Shown here one piece after another: positions 9,310 to 20,407 of a stretch of 25,482 nucleotides of DNA. The DNA comes from Acephala macrosclerotiorum (taxonomy: Eukaryota; Ascomycota; Leotiomycetes; Helotiales; Mollisiaceae). The stretch is from positions 1-25,482 of the forward strand of contig MU119705.1 of NCBI GenBank assembly GCA_014904845.1, given 5' to 3'. How positions within the stretch are numbered: the stretch's first letter is position 1; the number at the start of each line of letters is the position of its first letter. The position numbers and the translations under genes were made by a program. Under the pieces are notes generated by a model. The model had not been told where the DNA came from. It saw only the letters and a list, made by a program, of their open reading frames with translations, and did not search any database.

Positions 9310-10140
9310 TACAAAAATTTTTTTTAGTTTCATTTAATACGATTTTAATAAATATACTAAAATTCGAATTTTCAATTCGAGATTAATTAATGAGATTAAA
9401 AACAAAATTGTTGATATTTTTTACGAGAAATTGAAACTAGTAATTCAAAAATATAATAATAAAAAAAAATTTTTTTTATACAATTTTTAATAATACAAAA
9501 AATTAATTAATAATTAATTGTCGTTTTAATACTTTTTTTAATTTAATTTTCAAATAAAAAAATTAAAATATAATTTCGTAATATTATTTAAATTTATATT
9601 TAATTTATAATAAATTTTTAATAATTTATATTAATATATTTATCGAAAAAAATTCGCTATTTATATTCACTAAATACGATTATAATTATTTTGAAATTTT
9701 TATATAAAATTATAAAAATAAAAATATATTAATAAATTACGTATTATAAATATTATAAAAAAAAACTATTTATAATTATATCGATATACAATTTTTACTT
9801 TTTAATTACAATTATTAAAATTTTTTTCGATGTTATTAAAATATAAATTGATAATACGTTTATATTAATATAAAAAAAAAATTTATTTTCAAAAAAAACG
9901 AATTTAATAAAATTAAATTTTTAATATTAAAAATATTATTAATTTTCAATAAATACGTTTTAATTCAATTTAAAAATACGATTTAATTACAATAAAAAAA
10001 TAAAAATAAAAAAATTAAATTAATAAATATTAAATTATTTAATTTTCAAATTAAATATTAAAAACAATAAATTAAAAAAATTTATATTATTATAATTTGC
10101 TAATTTAAAGTAATTTTCGATTTGTTTATTATTATTCAAT
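9310..10140 (+). pseudogene. copia reverse transcriptase (decayed)
   Basis: RNA-dependent DNA polymerase of the element. From 9359 to 9460 one frame stays open and reads I-F-N-S-R-L-I-N-E-I-K-N followed by K-L-V-I-Q-K-Y-N, the conserved K/N-S-R-x-V-x-E-I-K block. After a one-base shift in an A/T run, 9478-9531 reads I-Q-F-L-I-I-Q-K-I-N-stop-stop-L-I, each residue a RIP product of T-Q-S-P-T-I-Q-R-x-S-Q-R-L-I. The same frame continues to 9861, where stop-I-D-N-T-F (9844-9861) replaces Q-T-D-D-T, the catalytic box. The second catalytic aspartate is mutated (AAT), so the enzyme is dead. Confidence 0.88.
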
Positions 10141-10164
10141 ATTAAAATTTAATAAAAAAAAATT

Positions 10165-10775
10165 ATTACGTTAAATAAAAAATTAAAATAATAGATTAAA
10201 AATTTGAATCGAAAATTTAAATATATTATTTTCGATTTATTTACGATAAAGTTTTTTGTTTTTATTAATAGTTTATTTGCAAATAATAAAAATTTTAATT
10301 CTTAGATTAAATATGAAATTATTTTGATAAATAAACGTTAATTGAACGATAAAAAATTTGAAATCAAAAGAAATTTTATTTATTATAGTTCTATTAAAAA
10401 TAAACGCGTTACTAGAAGTGTTTTAATTTTTGAGATATATAATATAATAAAAAAATCGATATAACGATTGTAACGAATTTATTATTAATATAATTATTTA
10501 GTAATTTGATTTCTTTAAAATCTTGATAATTCTTTGTACAAATTTATATTCACTATACGAGTATTTAATTAAACTAAAAACGATTAAAGAAAAGCGTTTT
10601 ATAATCGATATTATAGTTTTTTATTAATCGTATAAACGTAGAAAATTGTAAAAAATTCGATAAATCAATAATCAAAATAATTTAACGAATATTATAATAA
10701 AATTAGTATTTAATAAAACTTTGAAAAAATTTCTAAATACGAATCATTTTAAGATTCGAATAAAAAAAAAATTAA
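10165..10775 (+). pseudogene. copia RNase H and C-terminus of Pol (decayed)
   Basis: RNase H removes the RNA strand during reverse transcription. The frame at 10165-10450 reads L-N-K-K-L-K, then F-F-V-F-I-N-S-L-F-A-N-N-K (family V-F-V-D-G-S-F-A-N-N-K, catalytic D now N), and later S-S-I-K-N-K-R-V-T-R-S-V-L-I-F-E (S-S-T-K-S-K-R-V-T-R-S-V-L-A-S-E). After a frame shift, 10529-10561 reads I-L-C-T-N-L-Y-S-L-Y-E, matching the C-T-D-S block. A basic stretch and the A-D-A-M-T-K end block follow (N-I-I-I-K near 10690), then a short tail. It contains the usual RIP stops. Its place just before the 3' LTR is as expected for copia. Confidence 0.88.
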
Positions 10776-11103
10776 AAAAAGAGAAAACGATAAAAAATAA
10801 TACAAAGAATAAAAAAAAATATTTATTAAAAAAAAAATTAAAAAAAAATTAATTTTTGCGTTATATTTCGAATTTTATAATTATTTAATTTATAAAATTA
10901 AAAAAAAAAGAATTACTTTAATTTCAACGCTTATAACTCTCGACGAACTTCGAAAATAGTACTAGTTTACTAGCGTTATTTTTAAAGTTTAATTATATGA
11001 TTTTTGTATTAAAATATTAGTAAATTTTACGTATTAACGAATTACAATAAAAAATAATAATAATAACGTCTTTTAAATAATTGAATTAAATCAATTCTTA
11101 TTA
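10776..11103 (+). other. 3' untranslated part of the copia element
   Basis: Between the last readable Pol residues and the polypurine tract lies a purine-rich stretch (about 10760-10850), then mixed AT-rich sequence with scattered CpG. No further protein, terminator or RNA gene is recognisable. Confidence 0.6.
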
Positions 11104-11104
11104 C

Positions 11105-11114
11105 AAAAAAAGAA
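11105..11114 (+). other. polypurine tract before 3' LTR
   Basis: AAAAAAAGAA lies one base upstream of the first TG of the right LTR. Second-strand DNA synthesis of LTR elements is primed from such a tract, and its side confirms that the element is transcribed on the plus strand. In an A-rich genome the tract alone is not specific. Confidence 0.65.
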
Positions 11115-11115
11115 T

Positions 11116-11329
11116 TGTTAATATAGATACAATATTAGTTTAGTAGTCACGTGCGATACTAAGCCAAATCGAGACTAGCGCCGCTTGCGCTAGAGTTGAG
11201 ATTATATTTTTCAACTTTTGCGCGTTTACTAAATTTAAAACTAATAATCAATCAATGAATTATTCAGTCTATTTATTTATTTCGTTTTTGATTTATTATT
11301 AGTAATAAGTATCTTTGATAATATTAACA
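11116..11329 (+). repeat. 3' LTR of the copia element
   Basis: It begins TGTTAAT and ends ATTAACA, so the canonical TG...CA ends and a 7-bp terminal inverted repeat are intact. It is better preserved than the 5' LTR, keeping several CpA and TpG. It retains CACGTG (11148-11153), the CTAGCGC/GCGCTAG hairpin (11175-11193) and TATATT (11203-11208). It holds six bases (about GATACA) that the 5' LTR lacks. Confidence 0.96.
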
Positions 11330-11334
11330 CAAAT
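11330..11334. repeat. target site duplication, right (CAAAT)
   Basis: CAAAT directly follows the final CA of the right LTR and equals 4993-4997. Confidence 0.93.
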
Positions 11335-11559
11335 AAAAATTTTAAAAATTATATTTTATTTTTTTTATAAATAAAAAATTATATTTTTTAATTATAAAAT
11401 TTATAATATTAAATTTTATATTATATATTATTTTTAAAAATTTATTAAATATAAAATTATATAAAATAATTATTTGTTTATAATTTTAATATTTTGATAT
11501 TTTAATATTAAAACGTTAAAAAATTTTATTATTATTAAAAAAATAAAAAAATTTAATAT

Positions 11560-11999
11560 TTAAATAAATATTTTAATATTTTAAACAAAAACGAATTTAA
11601 AATTTTTATTAAAAACGATTATCGATTTTAGTATTTAAAATAAAAATATATTTAAAAATTTTACGATTATAATTTTAATTAAATACGATTATATTTTATT
11701 AATTTATATAATAACGAATTAATAAAATTATTTAAAATTTAAAATTTAATAATATTTAATTAAATTTCAATTTATTTACAATTTTTATATAATTTGTATT
11801 AATAAATAACTTATAATTGTAATCGTATATTTATTAAAATTTTAATATTTTTTATTAAATTGATTATATATTAATTCGAAATTATAAAATCGTGAAATTT
11901 TTTAATAAATTAATCAAATTATTATATTTGAATATTTTGATTAAATTTAAATAAAATCGTTTATTATAAAAAGTATTAATATTACGTATATATAAAAAA

Positions 12000-12001
<2 letters not shown>
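11560..12001 (+). repeat. family S repeat, copy D (direct, tail only)
   Basis: From about 11640 the sequence matches the tails at 20050-20405 and 21530-21850. Shared landmarks are TACGATTATATTTTATT, TTGAATATTTTGATTAAATT, and TCGTTTATTATAAAAAGTAT with ATTAATATTACGT. Before it (11560-11640) is the end of one tandem unit. Head and body are absent. Where copy E continues GTTAATATTAAT, this copy runs into the (AAT)n array, so the microsatellite grew at the end of the tail. The piece 11335-11559 is AT-rich with nothing recognisable. Confidence 0.8.
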
Positions 12002-12091
<90 letters not shown>

Positions 12092-12101
12092 NNNNNNNNN
12101 N

Positions 12102-12196
<95 letters not shown>
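12002..12196. repeat. (AAT)n microsatellite with assembly gap
   Basis: A perfect AAT array occupies both sides of ten N at 12092-12101. The array abuts the tail of copy D on the left and unrelated AT-rich sequence on the right. The ten N are an arbitrary-length gap, so the true array length, and whether the two sides really join, is unknown. Confidence 0.97.
12092..12101. other. assembly gap (10 N)
   Basis: Ten undefined bases lie inside the trinucleotide array. Contigs often stop in such repeats. Confidence 1.
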
Positions 12197-12198
<2 letters not shown>

Positions 12199-12253
12199 TT
12201 AATTAAAAAAAATAAAATATTAATATTAATAATTTTTTAAATATTTATATTAT

Positions 12254-12312
12254 ATTATATAAAAATTAATAATTAATTAATACGATTTAATTCGATTTAA
12301 TATAATTTATTA
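12254..12312. repeat. direct repeat, left copy (59 bp)
   Basis: This block, with the core TACGATTTAATTCGATTTAA, is repeated in the same orientation at 18967-19032. Only a 7-base gap and three C/T or G/A-type differences separate them. Sequence outside both copies does not match. It could be a remnant of a very short terminal repeat of an old element spanning 12254-19032. Confidence 0.8.
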
Positions 12313-15300
12313 AATTTAATTTTTATTATATATATTGTTTTTTTTTATAAATAATAATAATATTAATTTATTTATTTTAAAATTTTATATTTATTTTAAA
12401 ATGCGATTTTAACGATTTTTTGTTTATTATTTTATTTTTTAATAATTAATATATTAATCGTATAAAATATCGTCGAAATTATATATGATTATTTAAAAAT
12501 TTTAACGAATTAAATATAAATATATTAATAATTTCAAATTTAAATTATTAAAATTATTTGATTTATAATTTAATATTTTTCGAATTTTTGTTTATTTTAT
12601 TTTAATTTTATTTTTAAAATTATTTTAATTTTTCAAAGTATAAAAATTTTAATAAAATTAAAAAAAAAATTTATTTTAAACGTATAAATTTAAAATAAAA
12701 TTAATTTTAATACGATTTTTAAAAAGTTTATTATAATTATTAAAATTATTATATAAATTTAAAAATAAAAATAAAATAATTTTAAAAACTTTAAAAATTT
12801 TAATATTATAAAAAAAGCGTTTAATTTTTTTAAAATTTAAAATAAAATATTAATTTTATACGATTTTTTTACATAATATTATAAAAAAAACACTTAAAAA
12901 AATAATTAATTTATTATTTAAAATATTTAAAATTGAAAATAATAATTAATATAATAATTAATAAAATAATTTTGTATTCGAAATATTAATTTAAATATAA
13001 AATATTATTTTTATTATTTTTTAAATTTAAATACGAAATATTATAAATAATAATAAACGTTGTATTTTTATTTGTAATAATAATAATAATAATAAATATT
13101 ATATTTTTAATTTCGATTATAATAATAATAATAATAATTAAAATTTTATTAATAATAATTTTATTAATATAAAATAAAAATTAAAAAATAAAAATTATTT
13201 TAATTTTAATTTAAATTTTTTTTATAATAAAAATAATTATATTATAATCGAATAAAATATTTATTAATATAATATTTATTTTTTCGTAAATTAAATTAAA
13301 AATAATATTATTAAATTACGTATTTTAATAATTAAATAAAATTTTTATATTTATTTTTATAATATAATTTTAATATAATATTTTAACGAATTATTTAAAT
13401 TTAAAAGTTTTTTTTAAATTCGATTAAAATAACGTTTTTATATAAATCGACGTATTTATTTATAAATTTAAAACAATTTCAATTATAATTTTATATAAAT
13501 TTTTAAAATAAATATATTTAAAAAATAATATTTATAATAAAAAAATATTTAAAAATATATATTAAATATTATTCGTATTATAATAATAATAAACTTTAAT
13601 AAATTTATTTAATAATTATTTTAAATTTTTAATAATATAAATTTAAAACTTCGTATATTTTTTTTAATATTAATTAAAATAATTTTAATTAAAATTTTTA
13701 TAAAATAAATAATAATAAAAATATAAATTTAAAAAAACAATTTAAAAAAATAATAATATTTTATTAAATTTAATAATAATAATAAACGCGATTTTAAATT
13801 TAAAAAATTAAATAATTTTAATTTAATTTTTTATTAAAATTTAAAATAATTTAAATCGTAATTTAAATTTTTTATATTTTATATAAATTTTTATTAATTT
13901 TTTTTTCGATTAAATTTTCTAATAAAATAAAATTATTAATAATAAAATTTAAAAAAATTAAAAATAATAAATTTATTTACAAATTAAATTTTTATAAAAA
14001 TTAATAAAAAATTAATAATAATAATTATAAATTTAAACAATATTATTAATACGACGACGTATATTAAATTAATAATATTTTTTATAATATTTTTATAAAA
14101 ACTAAAACTAATTACAATAAAAAATTAAAAAAATAAAAAAATATTTTTATTAAAAAATTAAATTTTAATTTAATATAATTCGAAATTTTAATTAAAAAAA
14201 ATATTATTAATATAATTTATTTTATTATAAATATAAAAAAAGAATTCTATTAAAAATTTAATTATTTAAATATATTTATAAAAACTTTTATAATATTAAT
14301 CGATTTTATTAAATTTCTTTATTAAAAATCGAAAAAATTAATAAATATAATATTAATAATATATAAAAAATTAATAAATATAATAAATAAATTTTTTTTT
14401 TTCGATTTAATTATTTATAATAAACAATTTCTCGTTTTAAAAATTTATTAAAATAATTTTTATAAAAACTTTAAATAATTTTATAATAAAATATATATAT
14501 ATAATAATAAAAATTAAATTAAAAATAAATAATAAATTATATAAAATATATATTAATTTTAATTATTTTCGTTTTTTAATTAATAAAAAATAAATACAAT
14601 TTATATTAAATTTATTTATTAATAAATTTAAATTTTTATAAAAAGTTTTTATATTAAAAACAAAATTTTATATGTAAAAAATTTTATAATTTTATTTTAA
14701 AAAATTATTATAATATTAATTATATATTTTTTATTATTTAAAAATCGTTAATTTATATTTAATATTTAATACGTATATATTTATAATATTATTATAAATA
14801 AAATAAATTTTATTATTATTACGAATTCAAGTTTTATTAATTTATTAATTAAACGAAAAATCAAATTAAAAATATATTAAAAATACGAAAAAAATAATTA
14901 TTATATAATCGAATTAATTTTAAATAAAAACGAATAAAATTTAAATAAAATTATTTTATTCGTAAATAAAAAAACATTAAATAATAATTAATTATTTTTT
15001 AATAATATTAATAAATTAAAAAATTATTAATAAAATATTTAATATTATATATAATAAAAACAAATTCAAATAAATAATTTAATTAATATTTTTTATTTAT
15101 TTTATATTTATAATTTGTATTTAAATTAATTTAATACGTAATTAAGTTTTGAATATAAAAAATTTAATATTTTATAATTTTAAAAAAACGAAAAAGTATT
15201 TTTTATTTTTTTATAATAATTAAAAAAAAATTATATTTTCGTTTTATTATTAATATAAAACTTATTAATAATATTATAATTTTCGATATATATTTAATAT

Positions 15301-18300
15301 TATATTAAAAAAAATTATAAAAACTATTAAAAATATAATTTATATTATAATTATTAATGAATTAAAATTTTTTTATTAATTTTTAATTTAAAAAAATTAT
15401 TAAAACAAAATTATTATTATTAATTATTACGATATAAAACGTTTTAAAATAATTTTTTAAAATTTTAAAAAGAATTTATTTACGTTTAACGAATTATAAA
15501 TTTAAAACTTTAATTATATCGTTATTTTATTAAAAAAATTTTTAAAATATTTATTAATTTATTTTTTTAATTATTATATAAACGTATTTAAAATATTTAC
15601 GATTAAAAAACGAATAATAATAATTAAAAATTTCGTTTTTTTTTAAAAACTTATTTAAAAATAATAAATTAATTTCGTTTTTATATATCGTTTTACGCGT
15701 AAATATTAAAATTATTATAATAACGTAAAATACAAATATTTATATTAAAAAAAATATAAAATATTAAAAAAAAAATAAAAAAAACTTTTTTTTATATATA
15801 TATTATATAAAAATTTATAAATTAAAAAAAATATCATAAAAATTTTTTAAATTTATTTATTAAATAAACGTATATTAATTTATTATATTTAAATAAATCG
15901 TTTTTTTTTAAAATCGATATTTTTAAAAACGATTTTAAAATTATAATTTTTTATTTTAAAAAAATATAATTTTAATTTTAAATTTTTTCAATTTATTATT
16001 AATAACGTTTTAATGATAATTATTAATATTAATTTGAATAAAATTATTTTCAATTATAAAAAAAATATAATTTTATTATTTTTAAATAAATTAAACTTTT
16101 TTAATATTTTTGAAATTATTGAAAAATTTTATTAATAAAACGAATAATTAATTATTATTTTTATTATTATTTTTATTAAAAAATAATATAATTTTAAATA
16201 TAAATCGTTTATAATAAATATTAACGATTTAATATATATTAAATTTTATAAAAATTATAATTTTTTAAATTATTCGAATATAAAATTTATAAAATAATAT
16301 ATTAATTTTTTTAATATTAAAAAAACGTATTAATCGTTTTATATATAAATTAAATTTATTTTTTTATTAAAAAACTTATTTAATTATTTCGATTATTTAT
16401 ATTTTGTATTAAAAAACAGAAATTTATATAATAAATTAAAATTAAATAATATTAAATTAATTAATGTCGATTTAAATAATAAATATAATAATAATTAAAA
16501 AATTAAAAAATTTAAAAAAATCGTAAATAAAAAATATATTTAATATAATAATAAAAATAATTTTAAATATTTAATTAAATAAAAAAATTATAATAATATA
16601 TAAAATAAAATTATTCGAAAATATAAATAAATTTATTTAAAAATATAAAATTCGTATAATAAAATTTTTAATTTAAATTTATATATAAATTTATTTAAAA
16701 AATTAATTTTAAATTTAAAAATAATAATTAAATAATTATATAAATTTTAAAATCGTTTTAAAAAAATTATTAATTTAAAAAAAATTTATATAATTTTCAT
16801 TAAATAAAAAATTTTATTTTTAAATTTAATATATTTATTTTATTTATTAATATTATTTTATTTGTTTATAATTTATTTATTTTAAATTTTTTTTTATAAC
16901 GTTTTTATTTTTAATAATTATAATAATTTTATTTCATTATACGTTTTATTTTTAAAAAATAATATTTAACGTTTAATAATAATAATTTTAACGTTTATAA
17001 ATTTTGAATTTTCAATATAAATTTTATTAAATTTAAAAAGAATTTATTTATTTTTAATATATGAAAATAATATATTTTATAATTTTTAATAAACGAAAAA
17101 TCGAATAATATTATTCGTTATTTTGTTTTTTTTAATTTTATTTTAAATAATAAAAATAAATTCGCTTTTAATTATAAAATAATTTATAAATCTAATTATA
17201 AATATAAAATTTTTTTTTTTAATAAATATAAATTTTTTTTTTTTTTTATTTTTTATATTAAAAATAATAATAATATAAAATTTATTAATAAAAAAATTTT
17301 ATATTATTTATTAAAAAAAATTTAAAAACAAATTATTAATTTAATTTTATATTAATAAATTTTATTTTAAATATAATAATTTTTTTAATAATTTAAAAAA
17401 TTTTATTAAACGATTATTTATTAAATTAAATAAAAATAAATTTAAAAATATTAAATTTATTTTTAAATTGAAATCTTTTTATATTTAATTGTTAATTTAT
17501 AATTTTTAATATAAAATTTAATTTTAATTAATATAATTTTATTTTAAATAAATATTAATAAAATTTTATAAATAATAAAAAAAATATAATAAATTAAAAT
17601 TAAAATTATTCGAAAATTAAATTATAAAATTTATTTAATTATAATTTATTTAATTAAAATTATAAACAATATATTAATAAATTTATTAAAGTTTATAAAT
17701 ATTTTAATAAAAATTTTTATAATATTCGAAAATACAAATTTAAATAATAAAATTAACGTTAAAAATTATAAAAAAAAAACTTTTTAATTATATTAAAAAT
17801 AATATAATATATAAATTTAAAAAAAAAATAAATATAATATAAATAAATTATTTCGTTTTATTAAACAATTTAAAATCGAATAATATTCGTTTTTTAAAAA
17901 TTTAATAAAATTAGTTTTTTATTATTAATTTAATTATTTTCAAAAATTAAATATAATAATAATCGACGATAATAAATTTAACGTTTTAAAAAAATTAAAT
18001 TTTTTTTAAAAGTTTATTTATAAATTATTATAATTATTACAATAAATTATATATTAATTAATTCGAATATTTTACGTTTTTTATTAATTTTTAATATTTT
18101 TATTAAATCGAAATAAAAATCAAATTTATTTAATATAAATACGATAAATAATAACGAATAAAATAACGACGAAATTAAAAACGAAAACGCGAAAATTAAT
18201 AAAATTATTATTTTTAAAAAATATAATTTATTTTTTAATATTAATAAAATAAAAATTAATAATTTAAATTAATTTTATAAATATTAAAAAATATTATAAA

Positions 18301-18966
18301 ATTTGTTTATAAATATTTTTAATATTAAAATTTAAAAAAAAAAAAAAAATCGATTATTAAATACGTTAAAAAATTAGTTTTTAAAAAAATGAAATATTAA
18401 AATTTTTAAAAAAATATATTTAATTTTATTTTAAACGAAATATTTATTAAAATTAAAAATTTGATTAAAATTATTAATAAAAATTTAAAAATTCGATTTT
18501 ATTATTTTTAAAATATAAAAATTATTAAAATTTATAATACGAAAAATATTTTAATTTAAAAATTTTAAAATATATTAAAAAATTTATAAATGTATTTATA
18601 TAAAATAATTTATTATCGAAAATACAAATAAATTAAATTTTATATATATTTATTTTTTTATATAATTATATAAAAATTTTAATAATAAATTAATTTTTTT
18701 ATACAATTTTATAAAATAATTACAATTTTATAATTATATATTAATTTTTTTTTCGATTAATAATAATTTTTATTTTTTATATAATCGAATTTGTTTTTAA
18801 TATTTATTTTAATATTATATTATTTTTAAATTAATTTTAAAAAAAATAATTTAATCGTTTTATAATATTTTCATTTATTATAATTTTATTAATAATATAT
18901 TTTTTGTAATATTAAATTTTATTAAATTTTACGAAAATATAAAAAAAAATTTTAAAAATTTTTTTT
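12313..18966. other. heavily RIPed region, unclassified old repeat(s)
   Basis: About 6.65 kb of A/T sequence in which nearly every C is in CpG. This is the sign of saturated RIP, so the region was repetitive. I tried to read gypsy, LINE, mariner/pogo and hAT motifs on both strands and found none secure. The only protein-like hint is a plus-strand frame at 18108-18230 that would be rich in acidic residues before mutation. Short (AAT)n runs lie at about 13076-13095 and 13120-13139. The bracketing direct repeats suggest one element of about 6.8 kb, but several nested pieces are equally possible. Confidence 0.5.
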
Positions 18967-19032
18967 ATTACATAAAAATTAAAAATTAGTAATTAATTAA
19001 TACGATTTAATTCAATTTAATATAATTTATTA
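18967..19032. repeat. direct repeat, right copy (66 bp)
   Basis: Right-hand partner of 12254-12312, same orientation, with seven extra bases near its start and TTCAATTTAA where the left has TTCGATTTAA. The next bases diverge immediately. Confidence 0.8.
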
Positions 19033-19325
19033 ATATTTTTTTTTAAATTATTATTTTTAATTTACGGTTTTTTAAATAATTCGTTTATAATAATATCGTT
19101 TTTTTTTTTAATATATTTAATTTTAAAATTAAATAATTATATTTTAATTAATAAATTAATAAATAAATAAATAAAATATTAAAAAACTTTAAAAAAAATT
19201 TTATTATATTATAATTTTATTTAATAATATTTTAATATTTTAATTCGTATTAAATTATTTATTTTTGTTTTTTATTATTATATTAATTAAAAAAAATTTT
19301 ATATTTTTATTTTATAATAAATAAA
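19033..19325. other. AT-rich spacer without recognisable feature
   Basis: AT-rich DNA between the right direct repeat and the head of family S copy E. It contains an isolated CGG (about 19065) and a few CpG. No gene, RNA or repeat unit is seen. Confidence 0.55.
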
Positions 19326-20407
19326 ATGTTTTTCTCGTATCGAAAGAAAGGGCCCGTTCGGCGGCTCGCTAAGCGAGCCAATAGCGGACGGACTCTTTCT
19401 TTCGATACTTGACGCACATTTTACTCCGCAGGCCTCGCAAAGGCGCCTTTGCAAGGGACTATAAAGTCTTCGACTTTAGTAATATACTTTTATTTTAAGT
19501 TTCAAGTTTCAAATTAAAAGCTTTTAATTTGAGCGTTTTATAAGCATTTGAAATTGGTATAATCATTGAAGTAGAGTTCCAAATTCTGCCGGGCGGTGAG
19601 CCGATAAGCTGATAAGCTCTTTAGTGCCTAAGGCAAAAACGCACTACGGAGCCTTATATTACTAGGAGAACACTCTTTGGAACCTCTGTCTCTTATATTG
19701 AGTTGCTACGATCGATTCAATTAATCTAAATTAATTTACTTAGTATATAATTCCAAGGAGAGACTCCTTGGGACTTTCTTTTTAGAGATACGCAATTGAG
19801 TGTTTTATAGTTAAAAGTTTTAATATTTAAAGTAAAAATACATTTCCAATAGAGTCTTATACTAGGAGAATACTTCCTGGGATTCTCGCTTCTTTTATTA
19901 AATTACTACGATCAATCTAATCGATTTACATTATTTTACTTAGTATATAATTCCAGGGAAAGATTTTTTAAAACTTTTTTAGAAAATTGTACAACTATAA
20001 AAATATCTAGCAATTAAATAAATACTTTAATACTTAAGGCAAAAACGTATTTAAAGTTTTACGATTACAATTTTAATGAAATACGATTATATTTTATTGA
20101 TTTGCACAATAACAAATTAATAAAATCGCTTAAAATTTAAAATTTGACGATATTTAATTAAGTTTTAATTTATTTTTAAATTTTATATAATTTGAATTAA
20201 TTAATATATTATAATTGTAAACGTAGCGTGATTATATATTAATTAAAATTTTAATGTTTTTTATTGAATCGATTGTATATTATTTTAAAATTACGAAATC
20301 GTTGAATTCTTAAGTAAATTAATTAAATTACTATATTTGAATATTTTGATTAAATTTGAATAAAATCGTTTATTATAAAAAGTATTAATATTACGTGTAT
20401 ATAAACA
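19326..20407 (+). repeat. family S repeat, copy E (direct, partly RIPed, most complete)
   Basis: This copy shows the full plan: nested hairpin head (19337-19408); GC-rich block with CGCAGGCCTCGCAAAGGCGCC at about 19426-19446; body (19480-19660) containing CTGCCGGGCGGTGAG; two tandem units of 200 bp (landmark CTACGATC at 19706 and 19906); and an AT-rich tail (about 20050-20405). The landmark of copy C at 3231 corresponds. Mutations against copy C are mostly C-to-T and G-to-A and increase toward the tail. It runs directly into copy F. No reading frame or transposase ends are visible. Confidence 0.85.
19337..19408 (+). repeat. nested hairpin at head of copy E
   Basis: The outer arms GTATCGAAAGAAAG (19337-19350) and CTTTCTTTCGATAC (19395-19408) are perfect complements over 14 bp. 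Pairing extends inward over about ten more positions with one mismatch and two wobbles. An inner stem GGCTCGC (19363-19369) / GCGAGCC (19373-19379) closes a TAA loop perfectly. Copy C has the same fold. Confidence 0.9.

Larger units (their letters stand above)
4998..11329 (+). mobile_element. complete but RIP-inactivated Ty1/copia LTR retrotransposon
   Basis: The 6332-bp element has LTRs of 208 bp (4998-5205) and 214 bp (11116-11329) that begin TGT(T/A)AAT and end ATTA(A)(C/T)A, flanked by identical CAAAT duplications. Decayed domains can be read on the plus strand in the order Gag zinc knuckle (7109), integrase (8290-8675), reverse transcriptase (9310-9880) and RNase H (10165-10775). Integrase before reverse transcriptase is the diagnostic copia order. 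The residues fit a copia family widespread in filamentous ascomycetes. Every frame is broken by stops of RIP type (CAA to TAA, CGA to TGA or TAA) and by small indels in A/T runs. A polypurine tract precedes the right LTR. It cannot move on its own. Confidence 0.95.

Noticed and set aside
12002..12196. Possible telomere or CRISPR-like array
   Set aside because: The unit is a plain AAT trinucleotide without spacers, and it is not the TTAGGG telomere repeat of filamentous fungi.
13076..13139. Short (AAT)n runs as insertion tails
   Set aside because: They are only six or so units long and have no element boundary beside them.
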